Below are positions 16,606 through 24,016 of a stretch of DNA of 64,000 nt, piece after piece. The stretch's first letter is position 1, and each line of letters begins with the position of its first letter. The translations under genes and the position numbers were made by a program. Where the stretch lies: positions 1-64,000 of the forward strand of contig NZ_FODY01000019.1 in the NCBI RefSeq assembly GCF_900110485.1, given 5' to 3'. The notes under the pieces were generated by a model. The model ran no database searches, had not been told where the DNA came from, and saw nothing but the letters and a program-made list of their open reading frames with translations. This DNA comes from Propionispora vibrioides (GTDB taxonomy: Bacteria > Bacillota > Negativicutes > Propionisporales > Propionisporaceae).

Positions 16606-17328
16606 TTAGAGGATTCTGCTTAATAGTGGGCCGTTTTTCTTCAGCCAATTTCGCTCTTGACGGTAAGTTGGCGAGAACTTTTCCACCAGGGACCAGAACT
16701 TATGAGAATGATTAGGCTCGAGGAAATGACATAGCTCATGAATGACCAAGTAATCCATTACACTGGGAGGTGCCATTATAATCCGCCAGTTATAACTGAC
16801 CGTGCCGGAGGAAGAGCAACTGCCCCAGCGGGTTTTTTGATCTTTGATGGAAATGCGTTTGGGGCAGACTTTAAGTTTGGCGGACCAACAAGATGTTCTA
16901 TGGGCCAGCTGCCGGGCAGCTGCATGTCCATACCATTTCCTTAGTTGAGTGGCTATGTATTCTGGTGAGACTGACTGATCCGGTAATGCAATTACTATCT
17001 CCTGGCCGCTAATATAAACCGGTAGAATCGTATTGTTATAAGAAAAACGGAGCTGAAAGATTTCGCCTTGATAGAGGAGAGCAGCACCGTTCTGGATATG
17101 CTGATTAACCGGAATAGCGGATAATGCGGTCAATTGTGCGATGCGGGATAAAATCCATTTGCTTTTTTGCACTACTATTTTTTCGATAGTAGCCAGTTGG
17201 CAGCCTAAAGGAGCTACTATATCTAAAGAGTTGCTATTTGTCAGTTTAAGCTGTACCGTTTTGCGTTTTTTTTGATAGGTGATATGGCAAAGGAATGTCC
17301 TGTCTTCGAGCGTGATTGTTTTATCCAT
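16606..17328 (-). CDS. YgjP-like zinc metallopeptidase domain protein
   Basis: 240 residues. The signature HELCHFLEPNHSHKFW near residue 205 is the HExxH zinc site of the YgjP/SprT-like (DUF45) family, with the preceding KTRWGSCSSSGTVSYNWRIIMAP also highly typical. Probable soluble metal-dependent hydrolase; physiological substrate unknown. Monocistronic on the minus strand. Confidence 0.85.
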   Translation of the reverse strand: MDKTITLEDRTFLCHITYQKKRKTVQLKLTNSNSLDIVAPLGCQLATIEKIVVQKSKWILSRIAQLTALSAIPVNQHIQNGAALLYQGEIFQLRFSYNNTILPVYISGQEIVIALPDQSVSPEYIATQLRKWYGHAAARQLAHRTSCWSAKLKVCPKRISIKDQKTRWGSCSSSGTVSYNWRIIMAPPSVMDYLVIHELCHFLEPNHSHKFWSLVEKFSPTYRQERNWLKKNGPLLSRIL

Positions 17329-17515
17329 AATATCTCCTGTGATTTTATCGTAGGGTACCGAGTCTGAGGAGCTTTTATAATAGAGTTTTGCGTTAATGCG
17401 TTAAATCCTGCTGACGATGATTAATAAGTTGGACGCTGGTGAAGGGGATTTTTTTGATAAGTTGAATATATACACCATGATCCTAGATAATAAGCTGTAA
17501 ATGGGGAAGGTTTTA

Positions 17516-17791
17516 ATGAAACAAGAAAAACATATCTTAGCCGAAAATGATGATCTTTTCTTGGTAAAACGGGTTATTCAATATGAGACAGGTTTTGAAC
17601 CGGGACTTGAACTGGTTGGGGTACGATATGAATTTTGGAATGCCCAATATAAAGATAAGTATGAGCGGGATATCATTGAAGAGCCGGTAGCTGGAAAGAT
17701 TGTGCGCTATTGCCAGCTATATGCGCAATGCACTGATGAGGAGATGCTGGAGCTTTTTTCTAAAAAATCTGCAGCTATAAAGCGTGAATAA
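17516..17791 (+). CDS. Hypothetical small acidic protein
   Basis: 91 residues (MKQEKHILAENDDLFLVKRV start), soluble, charged, no motif recognised. Tyr- and Glu-rich centre (YEFWNAQYKDKYERDIIEEP). GGGGAAGG precedes the chosen ATG; an ATG five codons upstream lacks an RBS. Followed by a terminator at 17851-17885. Confidence 0.5.
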   Translation: MKQEKHILAENDDLFLVKRVIQYETGFEPGLELVGVRYEFWNAQYKDKYERDIIEEPVAGKIVRYCQLYAQCTDEEMLELFSKKSAAIKRE

Positions 17792-17850
17792 ACATTCTTG
17801 GGATTATAGCAATTAAGAAACTTATCGTTCTTTTATTTGCCTGGTGTGGA

Positions 17851-17885
17851 CTGACGTTGCTCTCGCAGCCGGCGTCAGTTTTGTT
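17851..17885 (+). terminator. Terminator after the 17516 gene
   Basis: CTGACGTTG (17851-17859) pairs with CGGCGTCAG (17870-17878) through one or two G-U pairs, followed by TTTTGTTATTT. Confidence 0.6.
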
Positions 17886-17914
17886 ATTTGGTAGCTAAAT
17901 AAAACAGAAGTTCT

Positions 17915-17943
17915 TTGACAGACTGCCAGGATTGTCTTATAAT
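17915..17943 (+). promoter_or_regulatory. Consensus promoter of dinB
   Basis: TTGACA (17915-17920), exactly 17 nt, TATAAT (17938-17943): a perfect consensus that would need repression, consistent with the LexA box immediately downstream. Confidence 0.8.
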
Positions 17944-17949
17944 AAAATG

Positions 17950-17963
17950 CGAACGTATGTTCT
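17950..17963 (+). promoter_or_regulatory. LexA (SOS) box upstream of dinB
   Basis: CGAACGTATGTTCT matches the Firmicute LexA operator CGAAC-N4-GTTCG at all but the last base. It overlaps the expected transcription start, so LexA would block a consensus promoter until DNA damage. Confidence 0.8.
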
Positions 17964-17981
17964 TGGGAGGAGTGATGGAAC

Positions 17982-19133
17982 ATGACGCAGCAACGCTGGA
18001 TTATTCATGCTGATATGGACGCTTTTTATGCTTCGGTTGAACAGCGGGATCATCCTGAATATCAGGGAAAACCGGTTATTGTGGGCGGAAAAAGCAATCG
18101 TGGTGTTGTGGCGGCTGCCTCCTATGAAGCAAGGCAATATGGCGTACACTCAGCTATGCCTATCATGGAGGCCAAACGACGTTGTCCGCAGGGAATTTAT
18201 GTCGTTCCCCAAATTAGTAAATACGCTGAAATTTCGGCCCGGATTGTTCATATTTTCGCGGATTTTTCACCGCGGATTGAAACACTGGCCTTGGATGAAG
18301 CTTTTTTAGATGTTACCGGTATGGAATTACTATATGGGGATGTCATGCACATTGCCCGGCAAATCAAAAGCAGGGTGTATGCCGAGTTGGGGCTGATCGT
18401 ATCGGTCGGTGTCGCTGTCAACAAATTTTTGGCCAAGTTGGCATCAGCTCACCGGAAGCCTGATGGGCTGGTGATCATTCGCCCGGGAGAAGAACTGGAT
18501 TTTCTTGCACCGTTGCCGGTAAGCCGGTTATGGGGCGTAGGGGAGGTTACTGAAAAAAAGCTGAAGCTTCTTCAAGTCGACTCGGTGGGTAAATTAAGAC
18601 AAATTGATCCCTATACGCTGGAACGCACTCTGGGTAAAGCTGCGATAGAGCTATACAATTTAGCATGGGGCCGGGATGAACGGCCGGTTATACCTGACCG
18701 TGAGGCAAAGTCGATAGGAAATGAAGATACTTTTGAAACGGATATTGAACAACCTGACGAAATTAGGACAAAGCTGCTCGATTTGGCGGAACGAGTCGGT
18801 TGGCGGGTTAGAAAAGAGGGCTTAGCCGGTAAAACGATTACCTTAAAGGTTCGATTTTCTTCTTTTCGTACCATTACCCGTAGTGTAACGTTACAAGACC
18901 CGGTAGCTTTGGATGAAGTTATCTATGAGATTGCATTACAATTAATGGACAAAATTATTGTTAAGGAAGGGATTCGCCTTCTGGGCGTGTCTGTGTCCAA
19001 TTTCAGCCAGCGGTCAACCCAACTATGCCTGTTTAATGAAGTTACGGAAAAACGTGAAAAAATAGCTTCTACCATGGATGAATTGAAAGAGCGGTTCGGG
19101 ACGGAGATTGTAAAACGTGGCCGGCTGTTTTAG
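17982..19133 (+). CDS. dinB: DNA polymerase IV (Y family)
   Basis: 383-residue translesion polymerase. Palm motifs HADMDAFYASVEQRD (residues 8-22) and LALDEAFLDVTG hold the catalytic acidic residues; VGVAVNKFLAKLAS and the HhH-like LWGVGEVTEKKLKLL follow. The C-terminal little-finger domain ends without a clear beta-clamp QxxLF box apart from STQLCLFNE (QLCLF), which fits the clamp-binding motif. Controlled by the LexA box upstream. Confidence 0.95.
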   Translation: MTQQRWIIHADMDAFYASVEQRDHPEYQGKPVIVGGKSNRGVVAAASYEARQYGVHSAMPIMEAKRRCPQGIYVVPQISKYAEISARIVHIFADFSPRIETLALDEAFLDVTGMELLYGDVMHIARQIKSRVYAELGLIVSVGVAVNKFLAKLASAHRKPDGLVIIRPGEELDFLAPLPVSRLWGVGEVTEKKLKLLQVDSVGKLRQIDPYTLERTLGKAAIELYNLAWGRDERPVIPDREAKSIGNEDTFETDIEQPDEIRTKLLDLAERVGWRVRKEGLAGKTITLKVRFSSFRTITRSVTLQDPVALDEVIYEIALQLMDKIIVKEGIRLLGVSVSNFSQRSTQLCLFNEVTEKREKIASTMDELKERFGTEIVKRGRLF

Positions 19134-19145
19134 GCATTTTGAGGC

Positions 19146-19370
19146 TTAGCCTGGGTTTAGTATAAGAAACGATGAAGCTATTATAGCTAATAATAGGATA
19201 ATATAAACAAAGGAAGCAAGCAGCATTTTCCAGGGAGTCTGCGTACGAAATCCTGGCAATTTGCGCCAGTTGGGTAAAGGTTGTTCCGGGTCAAGTGCAA
19301 AGCTATGACCACAGCACGGGCAAACAGAAAATTCGAAGTAACTGACTGTACCACAAACAGGGCACTTCAT
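19146..19370 (-). CDS. Zinc-ribbon membrane-anchored small protein
   Basis: 74 residues: an N-terminal zinc ribbon with two CxxC pairs (MKCPVCGTVSYFEFSVCPCCGHSF) followed by one C-terminal membrane segment (MLLASFVYIILLLAIIASSFL). Start ATG at 19370 has AAGGAGG 8 nt upstream. Convergent with dinB. Function unknown. Confidence 0.65.
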   Translation of the reverse strand: MKCPVCGTVSYFEFSVCPCCGHSFALDPEQPLPNWRKLPGFRTQTPWKMLLASFVYIILLLAIIASSFLILNPG

Positions 19371-19385
19371 ACACAAAGCCTCCTT

Positions 19386-19536
19386 TTAGTACCTTGTATC
19401 ACCTAAATACACGGATAATCTTTTTCCGTCCCCTTTGTTGCCGAAGCCTTACATATGTCCGATATGTAAGGCTCCACTTTGTGAATGAAAAAATCTTTAC
19501 AATCTTATCCTAACTTTAAGTGATGCGAGATACTAG
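19386..19536. repeat. Palindromic CTAG-ended element M1 (MITE-like)
   Basis: A 151-bp imperfect palindrome. The left end TTAGTACCTTGTATCACCT matches the reverse complement of the right end (CTAGTATCTCGCATCACTT), and the centre is GCCTTACATAT-gtccg-ATATGTAAGGC. The same core (CTTACATA, GATATG) lies at the centre of two elements at 35.8-36.0 kb. No open reading frame. Confidence 0.55.
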
Positions 19537-19611
19537 TGATAAATAGTTGTTGATTATAAAAGTTTTCCCGCCAGCCATTTTTCTAATCTTGCAAGAATAT
19601 GTATGAATAAC

Positions 19612-19646
19612 AAAAAAAGAGCTTTACGGCATTTCGTAAAGCTCTT
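19612..19646 (-). terminator. Terminator of tRNA-Arg (minus strand)
   Basis: AAGAGCTTTACG and CGTAAAGCTCTT (19617-19628, 19635-19646) form a 12-bp stem; on the minus strand it is followed by seven T. Confidence 0.85.
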
Positions 19647-19656
19647 AATAATCCTA

Positions 19657-19733
19657 TGGCGACCCCGGCAGGATTCGAACCTGCGACCTTTTGATTCGTA
19701 GTCAAACGCTCTATCCAGCTGAGCTACGGAGTC
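19657..19733 (-). tRNA. tRNA-Arg (ACG)
   Basis: 77-nt cloverleaf on the minus strand with acceptor GACTCCG/CGGGGTC, anticodon loop CTACGAA (anticodon ACG) and encoded CCA. Followed by a strong terminator. Confidence 0.95.
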
Positions 19734-19826
19734 AGTGATCAGCTACTTATATAGTATAATCTTTTTAAGTAAACTTGTCAATATAAATAATTGCAAATTG
19801 CCTAACCCCTAGCATAACCGTAAACA

Positions 19827-20513
19827 TTAAGAGCTCTTTTCCTTAGCAAAGGAGAATAAATGAGAAACAGTCACAATTTGAAAGCCTTGATTTTTTAATT
19901 CTTTCGTCAGCCGTTTTATTGCTGCCAGTGATTGATCCGTAGTTATTGTAACGTTAATGATGTCGCCTGAAACAATGTGGCGCATGATTCCTGAAGGAGA
20001 ATCCTTTCCCTTTTCCGGCCAGCCTGCTTCGTTGATCCCACGGATTATTCTCAGTTCAGGATTATACGCGTTTACTGCTTCTAAAACCGTATTTCCATAA
20101 TAATGACAGGGTGGTTTCATGAGCAATGATTTTCCGGCCACTTGGCGTAACGTGGTATCGGCAATTACTATTTCTTTACGTATATCTTCTTCCCGCAATT
20201 CACCCCAGTATTGCCGCTTTACTCCGTAAATACCAAATTCATGCCCTTGTTTGACAGCCTTTTTGATCAATATTTTATTCTGAGCAATAATCTGTGACGG
20301 GTAAAAGAAGCTAAGCCGGACATTTTCCTGTTGGCAAAAATCGAGAATTTGATTCAGCTTTTCGGCATTATCTGCCCCTTCTATTGTTAGAGCAACTATG
20401 CTTTTAGATACTCGCATATGATCAATAGGAATGACTGCTGCGATACAAACATTAGAATGTAAGGCAATTAGAAAGAAAAATATAATACTGCCAATATATA
20501 AGTGTTTTTTCAC
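19827..20513 (-). CDS. Secreted degenerate polysaccharide deacetylase
   Basis: 228 residues with an N-terminal signal peptide (VKKHLYIGSIIFFFLIALHSNVCIAA). The fold matches NodB-type polysaccharide deacetylases, with KQGHEFGIYGV and KPPCHYYGNTVLEAV in place of the metal-binding and FRPPYG motifs. The catalytic TFDDGP reads ALTIEGAD, so the essential aspartates are missing and the enzyme is probably inactive or altered. GTG start at 20513 with GGAGG 7 nt upstream; an ATG 20 codons earlier would bury the signal peptide. Function unknown. Confidence 0.7.
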   Translation of the reverse strand: MKKHLYIGSIIFFFLIALHSNVCIAAVIPIDHMRVSKSIVALTIEGADNAEKLNQILDFCQQENVRLSFFYPSQIIAQNKILIKKAVKQGHEFGIYGVKRQYWGELREEDIRKEIVIADTTLRQVAGKSLLMKPPCHYYGNTVLEAVNAYNPELRIIRGINEAGWPEKGKDSPSGIMRHIVSGDIINVTITTDQSLAAIKRLTKELKNQGFQIVTVSHLFSFAKEKSS

Positions 20514-20615
20514 GAGTTTAACCTCCGTAAACAGTGTCTCAATTTTAGTATTTCCAAGTCTGGCCCCGGACATACATTGATTAACATAAAAGAAAAAAAT
20601 ACATTGTTAAGGAGC

Positions 20616-20644
20616 TTGACAATCTTTTAGCTCAATGATAATAT
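20616..20644 (+). promoter_or_regulatory. Promoter of tRNA-Leu (CAA)
   Basis: TTGACA, 17 nt, TAATAT (20639-20644), about 33 bp before the tRNA. Confidence 0.75.
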
Positions 20645-20677
20645 ATTTACTGTACTAAGGAAGTGAATATTGCTTAT

Positions 20678-20765
20678 GCCGAAGTGGCGGAATTGGCAGA
20701 CGCACTTGACTCAAAATCAAGCGTAGTAGCCCTACGTGCCGGTTCGAGTCCGGCCTTCGGCACCA
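20678..20765 (+). tRNA. tRNA-Leu (CAA)
   Basis: 88-nt class II tRNA with a long variable arm, acceptor GCCGAAG/CTTCGGC, anticodon loop CTCAAAA (anticodon CAA) and encoded CCA. Confidence 0.95.
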
Positions 20766-20775
20766 GAAAATCAAA

Positions 20776-20810
20776 CCTTTCAAGGGTTAATCTTGAAAGG
20801 TTTTTTTATT
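20776..20810 (+). terminator. Terminator of tRNA-Leu (CAA)
   Basis: CCTTTCAAG (20776-20784) and CTTGAAAGG (20792-20800) followed by seven T. Confidence 0.85.
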
Positions 20811-21058
20811 TTTCATTTGCCAGCCAATCGTTTAAGCCTCTGACGGCAGAGAACAATGGACTACGGGGATTTTGAAAGAATGAATGCGAATAATACAGAC
20901 CAACATTGCTTGGGAAGTAACGTTAGTTTTTATAAGAGAATTGCTTCTGATCGGAATAAATTGGAAATCGTCTTATTTGAGCAAGAACTATTAAGACTGA
21001 ATGCCTAAGATAAATTGGGAGAGAGGTGGAAGGGGTATGCATTATTGCTCCAAGGTGA

Positions 21059-21355
21059 AAGATTCGCTTAACTTTACTCTTAGCGGCCGGGGCAAAAGGT
21101 AAACGATTTGCTTTACCAAATAGTGAGATACTGATCCATCAGCCGTCCATTTGGGGAGGGCTTCAAGGACAAGCTACGGATATAAAAATACATAGTGATT
21201 GGCTGGAGAAGACAAAAGAAAAATTAAATGAAATATATAGCCGGCTTACAGGTCAAACTATTGATAAAGTGAGAGCAGACATGGAGCGGGATTATTACAT
21301 GACGGCCGAAGAAGCTAAAAATTACGGGCTTGTTGATAAAATCTTACTCTGTTAG
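21059..21355 (+). pseudogene. clpP C-terminal fragment
   Basis: The frame from 21059 to the TAG at 21353-21355 has no start codon and reads [20 protein letters not shown], then [15 protein letters not shown] and [16 protein letters not shown], the hallmark C-terminal half of ClpP protease including the HQP region. The catalytic Ser segment (GQAASMGA) upstream is missing and a TGA blocks the frame at 21056. It lies between tRNA genes, a usual place for integration and decay. About 100 codons of a ~195-codon gene remain. The 20813-21058 stretch before it shows nothing recognisable. Confidence 0.8.
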
Positions 21356-21488
21356 CAGTGAAAACCTGTATGTGCATGCTGTGAAGCCGTCGAATAGAAG
21401 GCATAAGTTGATCTTTAGTCATCGTTGACGGGTGTCGTTTAAACTGTATTGAATAGCCTGTTGTTTGATGCAGAGCAAGACAAAAAGA

Positions 21489-21517
21489 TTGACGAAATAT
21501 GTTTCGGGTGATATAAT
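21489..21517 (+). promoter_or_regulatory. Promoter of the His-Gln-Lys-Leu tRNA operon
   Basis: TTGACG (21489-21494), 17 nt, TATAAT (21512-21517), 42 bp before tRNA-His. Confidence 0.8.
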
Positions 21518-21558
21518 TAACTTCGTTGTTAGAGGAGTAAGCCTCTACAAGGTAATAT

Positions 21559-21635
21559 GGTGGCTGTGGTGAAGCGGTTAACACGCCGGATTGTGGCTCC
21601 GGTATTCGAGGGTTCGAGACCCTCCAGTCACCCCA
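21559..21635 (+). tRNA. tRNA-His (GTG)
   Basis: Acceptor GTGGCTG/CAGTCAC with the extra G-1 opposite discriminator C that is specific to tRNA-His; anticodon loop TTGTGGC (GTG); CCA encoded. Confidence 0.95.
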
Positions 21636-21643
21636 TAAAATTT

Positions 21644-21719
21644 TGGGGCGTAGCCAAGTTGGTAAGGCACGGGACTTTGACTCCCGCATGCGTTGGTTCG
21701 AGTCCAGCCGCCCCAGCCA
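21644..21719 (+). tRNA. tRNA-Gln (TTG)
   Basis: 76 nt, acceptor TGGGGCG/CGCCCCA, anticodon loop CTTTGAC (TTG), CCA encoded. Confidence 0.95.
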
Positions 21720-21722
21720 TGT

Positions 21723-21798
21723 GATCCACTAGCTCAGTCGGTAGAGCACCTGACTTTTAATCAGGGTGTCCCGCGTTCGAGTCGCGGGTGGATCACCA
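21723..21798 (+). tRNA. tRNA-Lys (TTT)
   Basis: 76 nt, acceptor GATCCAC/GTGGATC, anticodon loop CTTTTAA (TTT), CCA encoded. Confidence 0.95.
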
Positions 21799-21815
21799 TT
21801 TATTTAATTTAATAT

Positions 21816-21898
21816 GCGGGAGTGGCGGAATTGGCAGACGCACCAGACTTAGGATCTGGCGGGTGACCGTGGGGGTTCAAGTCCCTTCTCCCGCACCA
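21816..21898 (+). tRNA. tRNA-Leu (TAG)
   Basis: 83-nt class II tRNA, acceptor GCGGGAG/CTCCCGC, anticodon loop CTTAGGA (TAG), CCA encoded. Confidence 0.95.
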
Positions 21899-21936
21899 AT
21901 AATATCATAAAATGGATTTTAATTGCATTGTAGGTA

Positions 21937-21967
21937 ACGTACGGAGATTTCCGTGCGTTTTTTTATT
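21937..21967 (+). terminator. Terminator of the tRNA operon
   Basis: ACGTACGGA and TCCGTGCGT pair (9 bp, one G-U) and are followed by a run of seven or more T. Confidence 0.75.
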
Positions 21968-22097
21968 TTTCATGACTAACGGTAGTTGTTAATCTTGGTA
22001 GGTTTTAAACGGCGATAGGATAAGTCTAGCTTGGAGTTTCAATTCCGTATTGGCGCTTCTTATTCAAAATAAAAAGGATTCACAGAAAAAGCAGAGG

Positions 22098-22143
22098 TTA
22101 TTCATGAGTCGTTCATAGGCAATTCATAATACTTGATTATACT
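22098..22143 (+). promoter_or_regulatory. Response-regulator box A and promoter of the tandem-repeat protein gene
   Basis: Three TTCAT half-sites start at 22101, 22112 and 22123 (11-bp period); -10 TATACT starts at 22138, 15 bp after the third half-site starts. There is no good -35, as expected for an activator-dependent promoter. The geometry is shared with five other promoters in this island. Confidence 0.75.
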
Positions 22144-22296
22144 AGCAGTAAGGAAGCAGGCGCGGAAATGCTAGAGTGTTGTATAAATGGTTATTTTTCG
22201 CTTGGATGCTATAAAGCGGCTTCTTCCTTATAGGGACTGTATGAAAGAATGCATAGGATAGGCCCTGCTAATAACAAAATAAGGAGCGGAAAAACA

Positions 22297-22929
22297 ATGA
22301 AAAAAAAGGTAGTAATGGGAGCTACATTACTTATCAGTCTGGCATTGGCGGGTGTGGTTTCAGCGAATCCGGCATCTTTGCCAGATTTAGACCAAATTAG
22401 GCCGGACAAGGTCAGTGTGATTAATGCTGATTTGGAGAAAACTGTGGTTCGACCAGGCTATATCAAGGTAATCGATCATAATTCTACGAGTTATAGCAAA
22501 CGGGAGTTGAGTGGTCATACGGTGGAAAGCTGGATAAAAAACGGAGTCGCTTATACGGCGGTGGATGGAGTGACCACCAAAGAGAGTGCGATTAATGCCG
22601 ATTTGGAGAGAGTTGTTGCTCGACCAGGCTATATCAAGGTAATCGATCATAATCCTACGAGTTATAGCAAACGGGAGTTGAGTGGTCATACGGTGGAAAG
22701 CTGGATAAAAAATGGAGTCGCTTATACGGCGGTGGATGGAGTGACCACCAAAGAGAGTGCGATTAATGCCGATTTGGAGAGAGTTGTTGCTCGACCAGGC
22801 TATATCAAGGTAATCGATCATAATCCTACGAGTTATAGCAAACGGGAGTTGAGTGGTCATACGGTGGAAAGTTGGATAAAAGATGGGGTCGCTTATACGG
22901 TGTTGGATCGAAGTACGGTGAAGGAGTAA
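22297..22929 (+). CDS. Secreted protein with three 57-residue tandem repeats
   Basis: 210 residues: signal peptide (MKKKVVMGATLLISLALAGVVSAN), short linker, then three copies of a 57-residue unit containing INADLE, VVRPGYIKVIDHN, SYSKRELSGHTVESWIK and GVAYTAVDG. Units start at bases 22420, 22591 and 22762 and are nearly identical in DNA, with unit 1 the most divergent. AAGGAG lies upstream of the ATG at 22297. No known family recognised; each unit is mixed alpha/beta in character and lacks Cys, Met or His clusters apart from one His pair. Controlled by box A, so likely a member of the envelope/metal regulon. Confidence 0.75.
   Translation: MKKKVVMGATLLISLALAGVVSANPASLPDLDQIRPDKVSVINADLEKTVVRPGYIKVIDHNSTSYSKRELSGHTVESWIKNGVAYTAVDGVTTKESAINADLERVVARPGYIKVIDHNPTSYSKRELSGHTVESWIKNGVAYTAVDGVTTKESAINADLERVVARPGYIKVIDHNPTSYSKRELSGHTVESWIKDGVAYTVLDRSTVKE
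22420..22929 (+). repeat. 171-bp direct tandem repeats (three units)
   Basis: Units at 22420-22590, 22591-22761 and 22762-22929 (last cut by the stop). The period is exactly 171 bp and units 2 and 3 differ at few positions, which points to recent duplication or gene conversion. Confidence 0.9.
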
Positions 22930-23050
22930 ATTAAATCATATGGTAGCCGGATTTGTTCAAAAGAACCTGGAATTTTACTTCCAGGTTCTTTTTTGCTTTA
23001 TAACATTGCCGCGAATTCAATATACCAGAGTTTATAAAAAATAGAGGTTT

Positions 23051-23093
23051 TTCAAGAGTTCTTCATAGCTTCTTCACAATAGACTGGTATGAT
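23051..23093 (+). promoter_or_regulatory. Response-regulator box B and promoter of the 23189-25481 operon
   Basis: Half-sites TTCAA, TTCAT, TTCAC start at 23051, 23062 and 23073; -10 TATGAT starts at 23088, again 15 bp after the last half-site starts. Confidence 0.75.
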
Positions 23094-23188
23094 GAGAACA
23101 GAGTTGATCCAGAGAATGAGCCTGGATAAGGGACGAAGCGGCTTTACGGTCAGGTCCATATGCAGGACTGATAAGGAGGTGAGCTGCG

Positions 23189-23458
23189 ATGAAGTGCTGC
23201 AAACCGGAAAAAAGAAAAGACGATAAAAAGATAGAGCAAGCGCATAGCTATGGTGGGAAAATAAAGCATATGCTGTTGATGCTGGCCTATTGTCTGGCGC
23301 CGCTGGCCATGTTATTGTTTTTACAACAAAACGGTAATACTGGAGCCGCTGGATATTTGGTGCTGTTGCTTTGTCCGATCATGCATCTGTTTATGATGGG
23401 TGGTATGGGGCATAAACAGCATGTGGTATCTGATAAAAAAGAGGTAGGTAAATTGTAA
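23189..23458 (+). CDS. Small membrane protein, DUF2933-like
   Basis: 89 residues. Cys pair at the N-terminus (MKCCKPEKRK), then two hydrophobic segments (MLLMLAYCLAPLAMLLFL and GYLVLLLCPIMHLFMMGGMGH). The CPIMHLFMMGGMGH end resembles the DUF2933 family, often found with copper and heavy-metal genes. Cys, Met and His in and around the membrane suggest metal contact (inference). AAGGAGGTGA is the RBS. First gene of a probable operon with the Met-rich protein, lgt and the methyltransferase. Confidence 0.65.
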   Translation: MKCCKPEKRKDDKKIEQAHSYGGKIKHMLLMLAYCLAPLAMLLFLQQNGNTGAAGYLVLLLCPIMHLFMMGGMGHKQHVVSDKKEVGKL

Positions 23459-23509
23459 TAAAAAAGATCAGAGATGAGACAGAACAACAATATTATGAGG
23501 AGGATACTA

Positions 23510-23890
23510 ATGTTTAAAAATATAAATGGTTGGATGATTGGCGCTTTGGTGGTCGTGACAACACTAGGACTGGCTTTTGGGGCTACTTCGTTAGGCAAGG
23601 CGTCTGCGCAAGGTGTGGGGACGGTGCAAAAGGAGCAGTTGGACAATAAGAAGTCAGACATGATGGCGAATTCACCGGACATGCAAAAACAGTGTAAAGC
23701 CAAGATGAAGGATGTAGATCTTGATCATACCGGAGCGGCTGCACAGTCCGGAGAGGCAAAAAAAAGTCCGGATATGATGAAGTCGCCGGCCATGCAGCAG
23801 CACCGCCAGTCCATGATGAAAGAATCAGGAGACACTAATAAGGAAAAAACAACGGCTAACGATATTGCAGCAGGGGGAGATCGAACATAA
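23510..23890 (+). CDS. Secreted or anchored Met-rich protein (possible copper/silver binder)
   Basis: 126 residues: N-terminal membrane or signal segment (MIGALVVVTTLGLAFGATSL), then a hydrophilic, methionine-rich region with DMMANSPDM, CKAKMKD, SPDMMKSPAMQQH and QSMMKES. Met-rich periplasmic proteins of this style bind Cu(I) or Ag(I). GAGGAGG supports ATG 23510 over an upstream ATG. Located in the box B operon near the Cus-type pump. Followed by a hairpin (23914-23944). Confidence 0.6.
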   Translation: MFKNINGWMIGALVVVTTLGLAFGATSLGKASAQGVGTVQKEQLDNKKSDMMANSPDMQKQCKAKMKDVDLDHTGAAAQSGEAKKSPDMMKSPAMQQHRQSMMKESGDTNKEKTTANDIAAGGDRT

Positions 23891-23913
23891 CGCACATTAT
23901 TCTCTGGAGCGGG

Positions 23914-23984
23914 GATGCCTAGTATCCATACGGTGCTAGGCATCTATGCTTATTAAGTAAGTCATGTCGGTTTACTTAATAAGC
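23914..23984 (+). promoter_or_regulatory. Two hairpins between the Met-rich gene and lgt
   Basis: GATGCCTAG/CTAGGCATC (23914-23922, 23936-23944) and a perfect 13-bp stem GCTTATTAAGTAA/TTACTTAATAAGC (23948-23960, 23972-23984). Neither has a T-run. They may limit read-through or stabilise mRNA ends; the second could also be an operator. Confidence 0.4.
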
Positions 23985-24016
23985 TGCAATGAAATTATAC
24001 GGAGGGCGGTGAAGTT

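Noticed and set aside
22387-22860. 157-codon open frame on the minus strand
   Set aside because: It is a shadow of the three 171-bp repeats (period divisible by three) and has no RBS or plausible protein features.
22420-22929. CRISPR or satellite-type array
   Set aside because: The 171-bp units are contiguous, coding and in frame, with no spacers.
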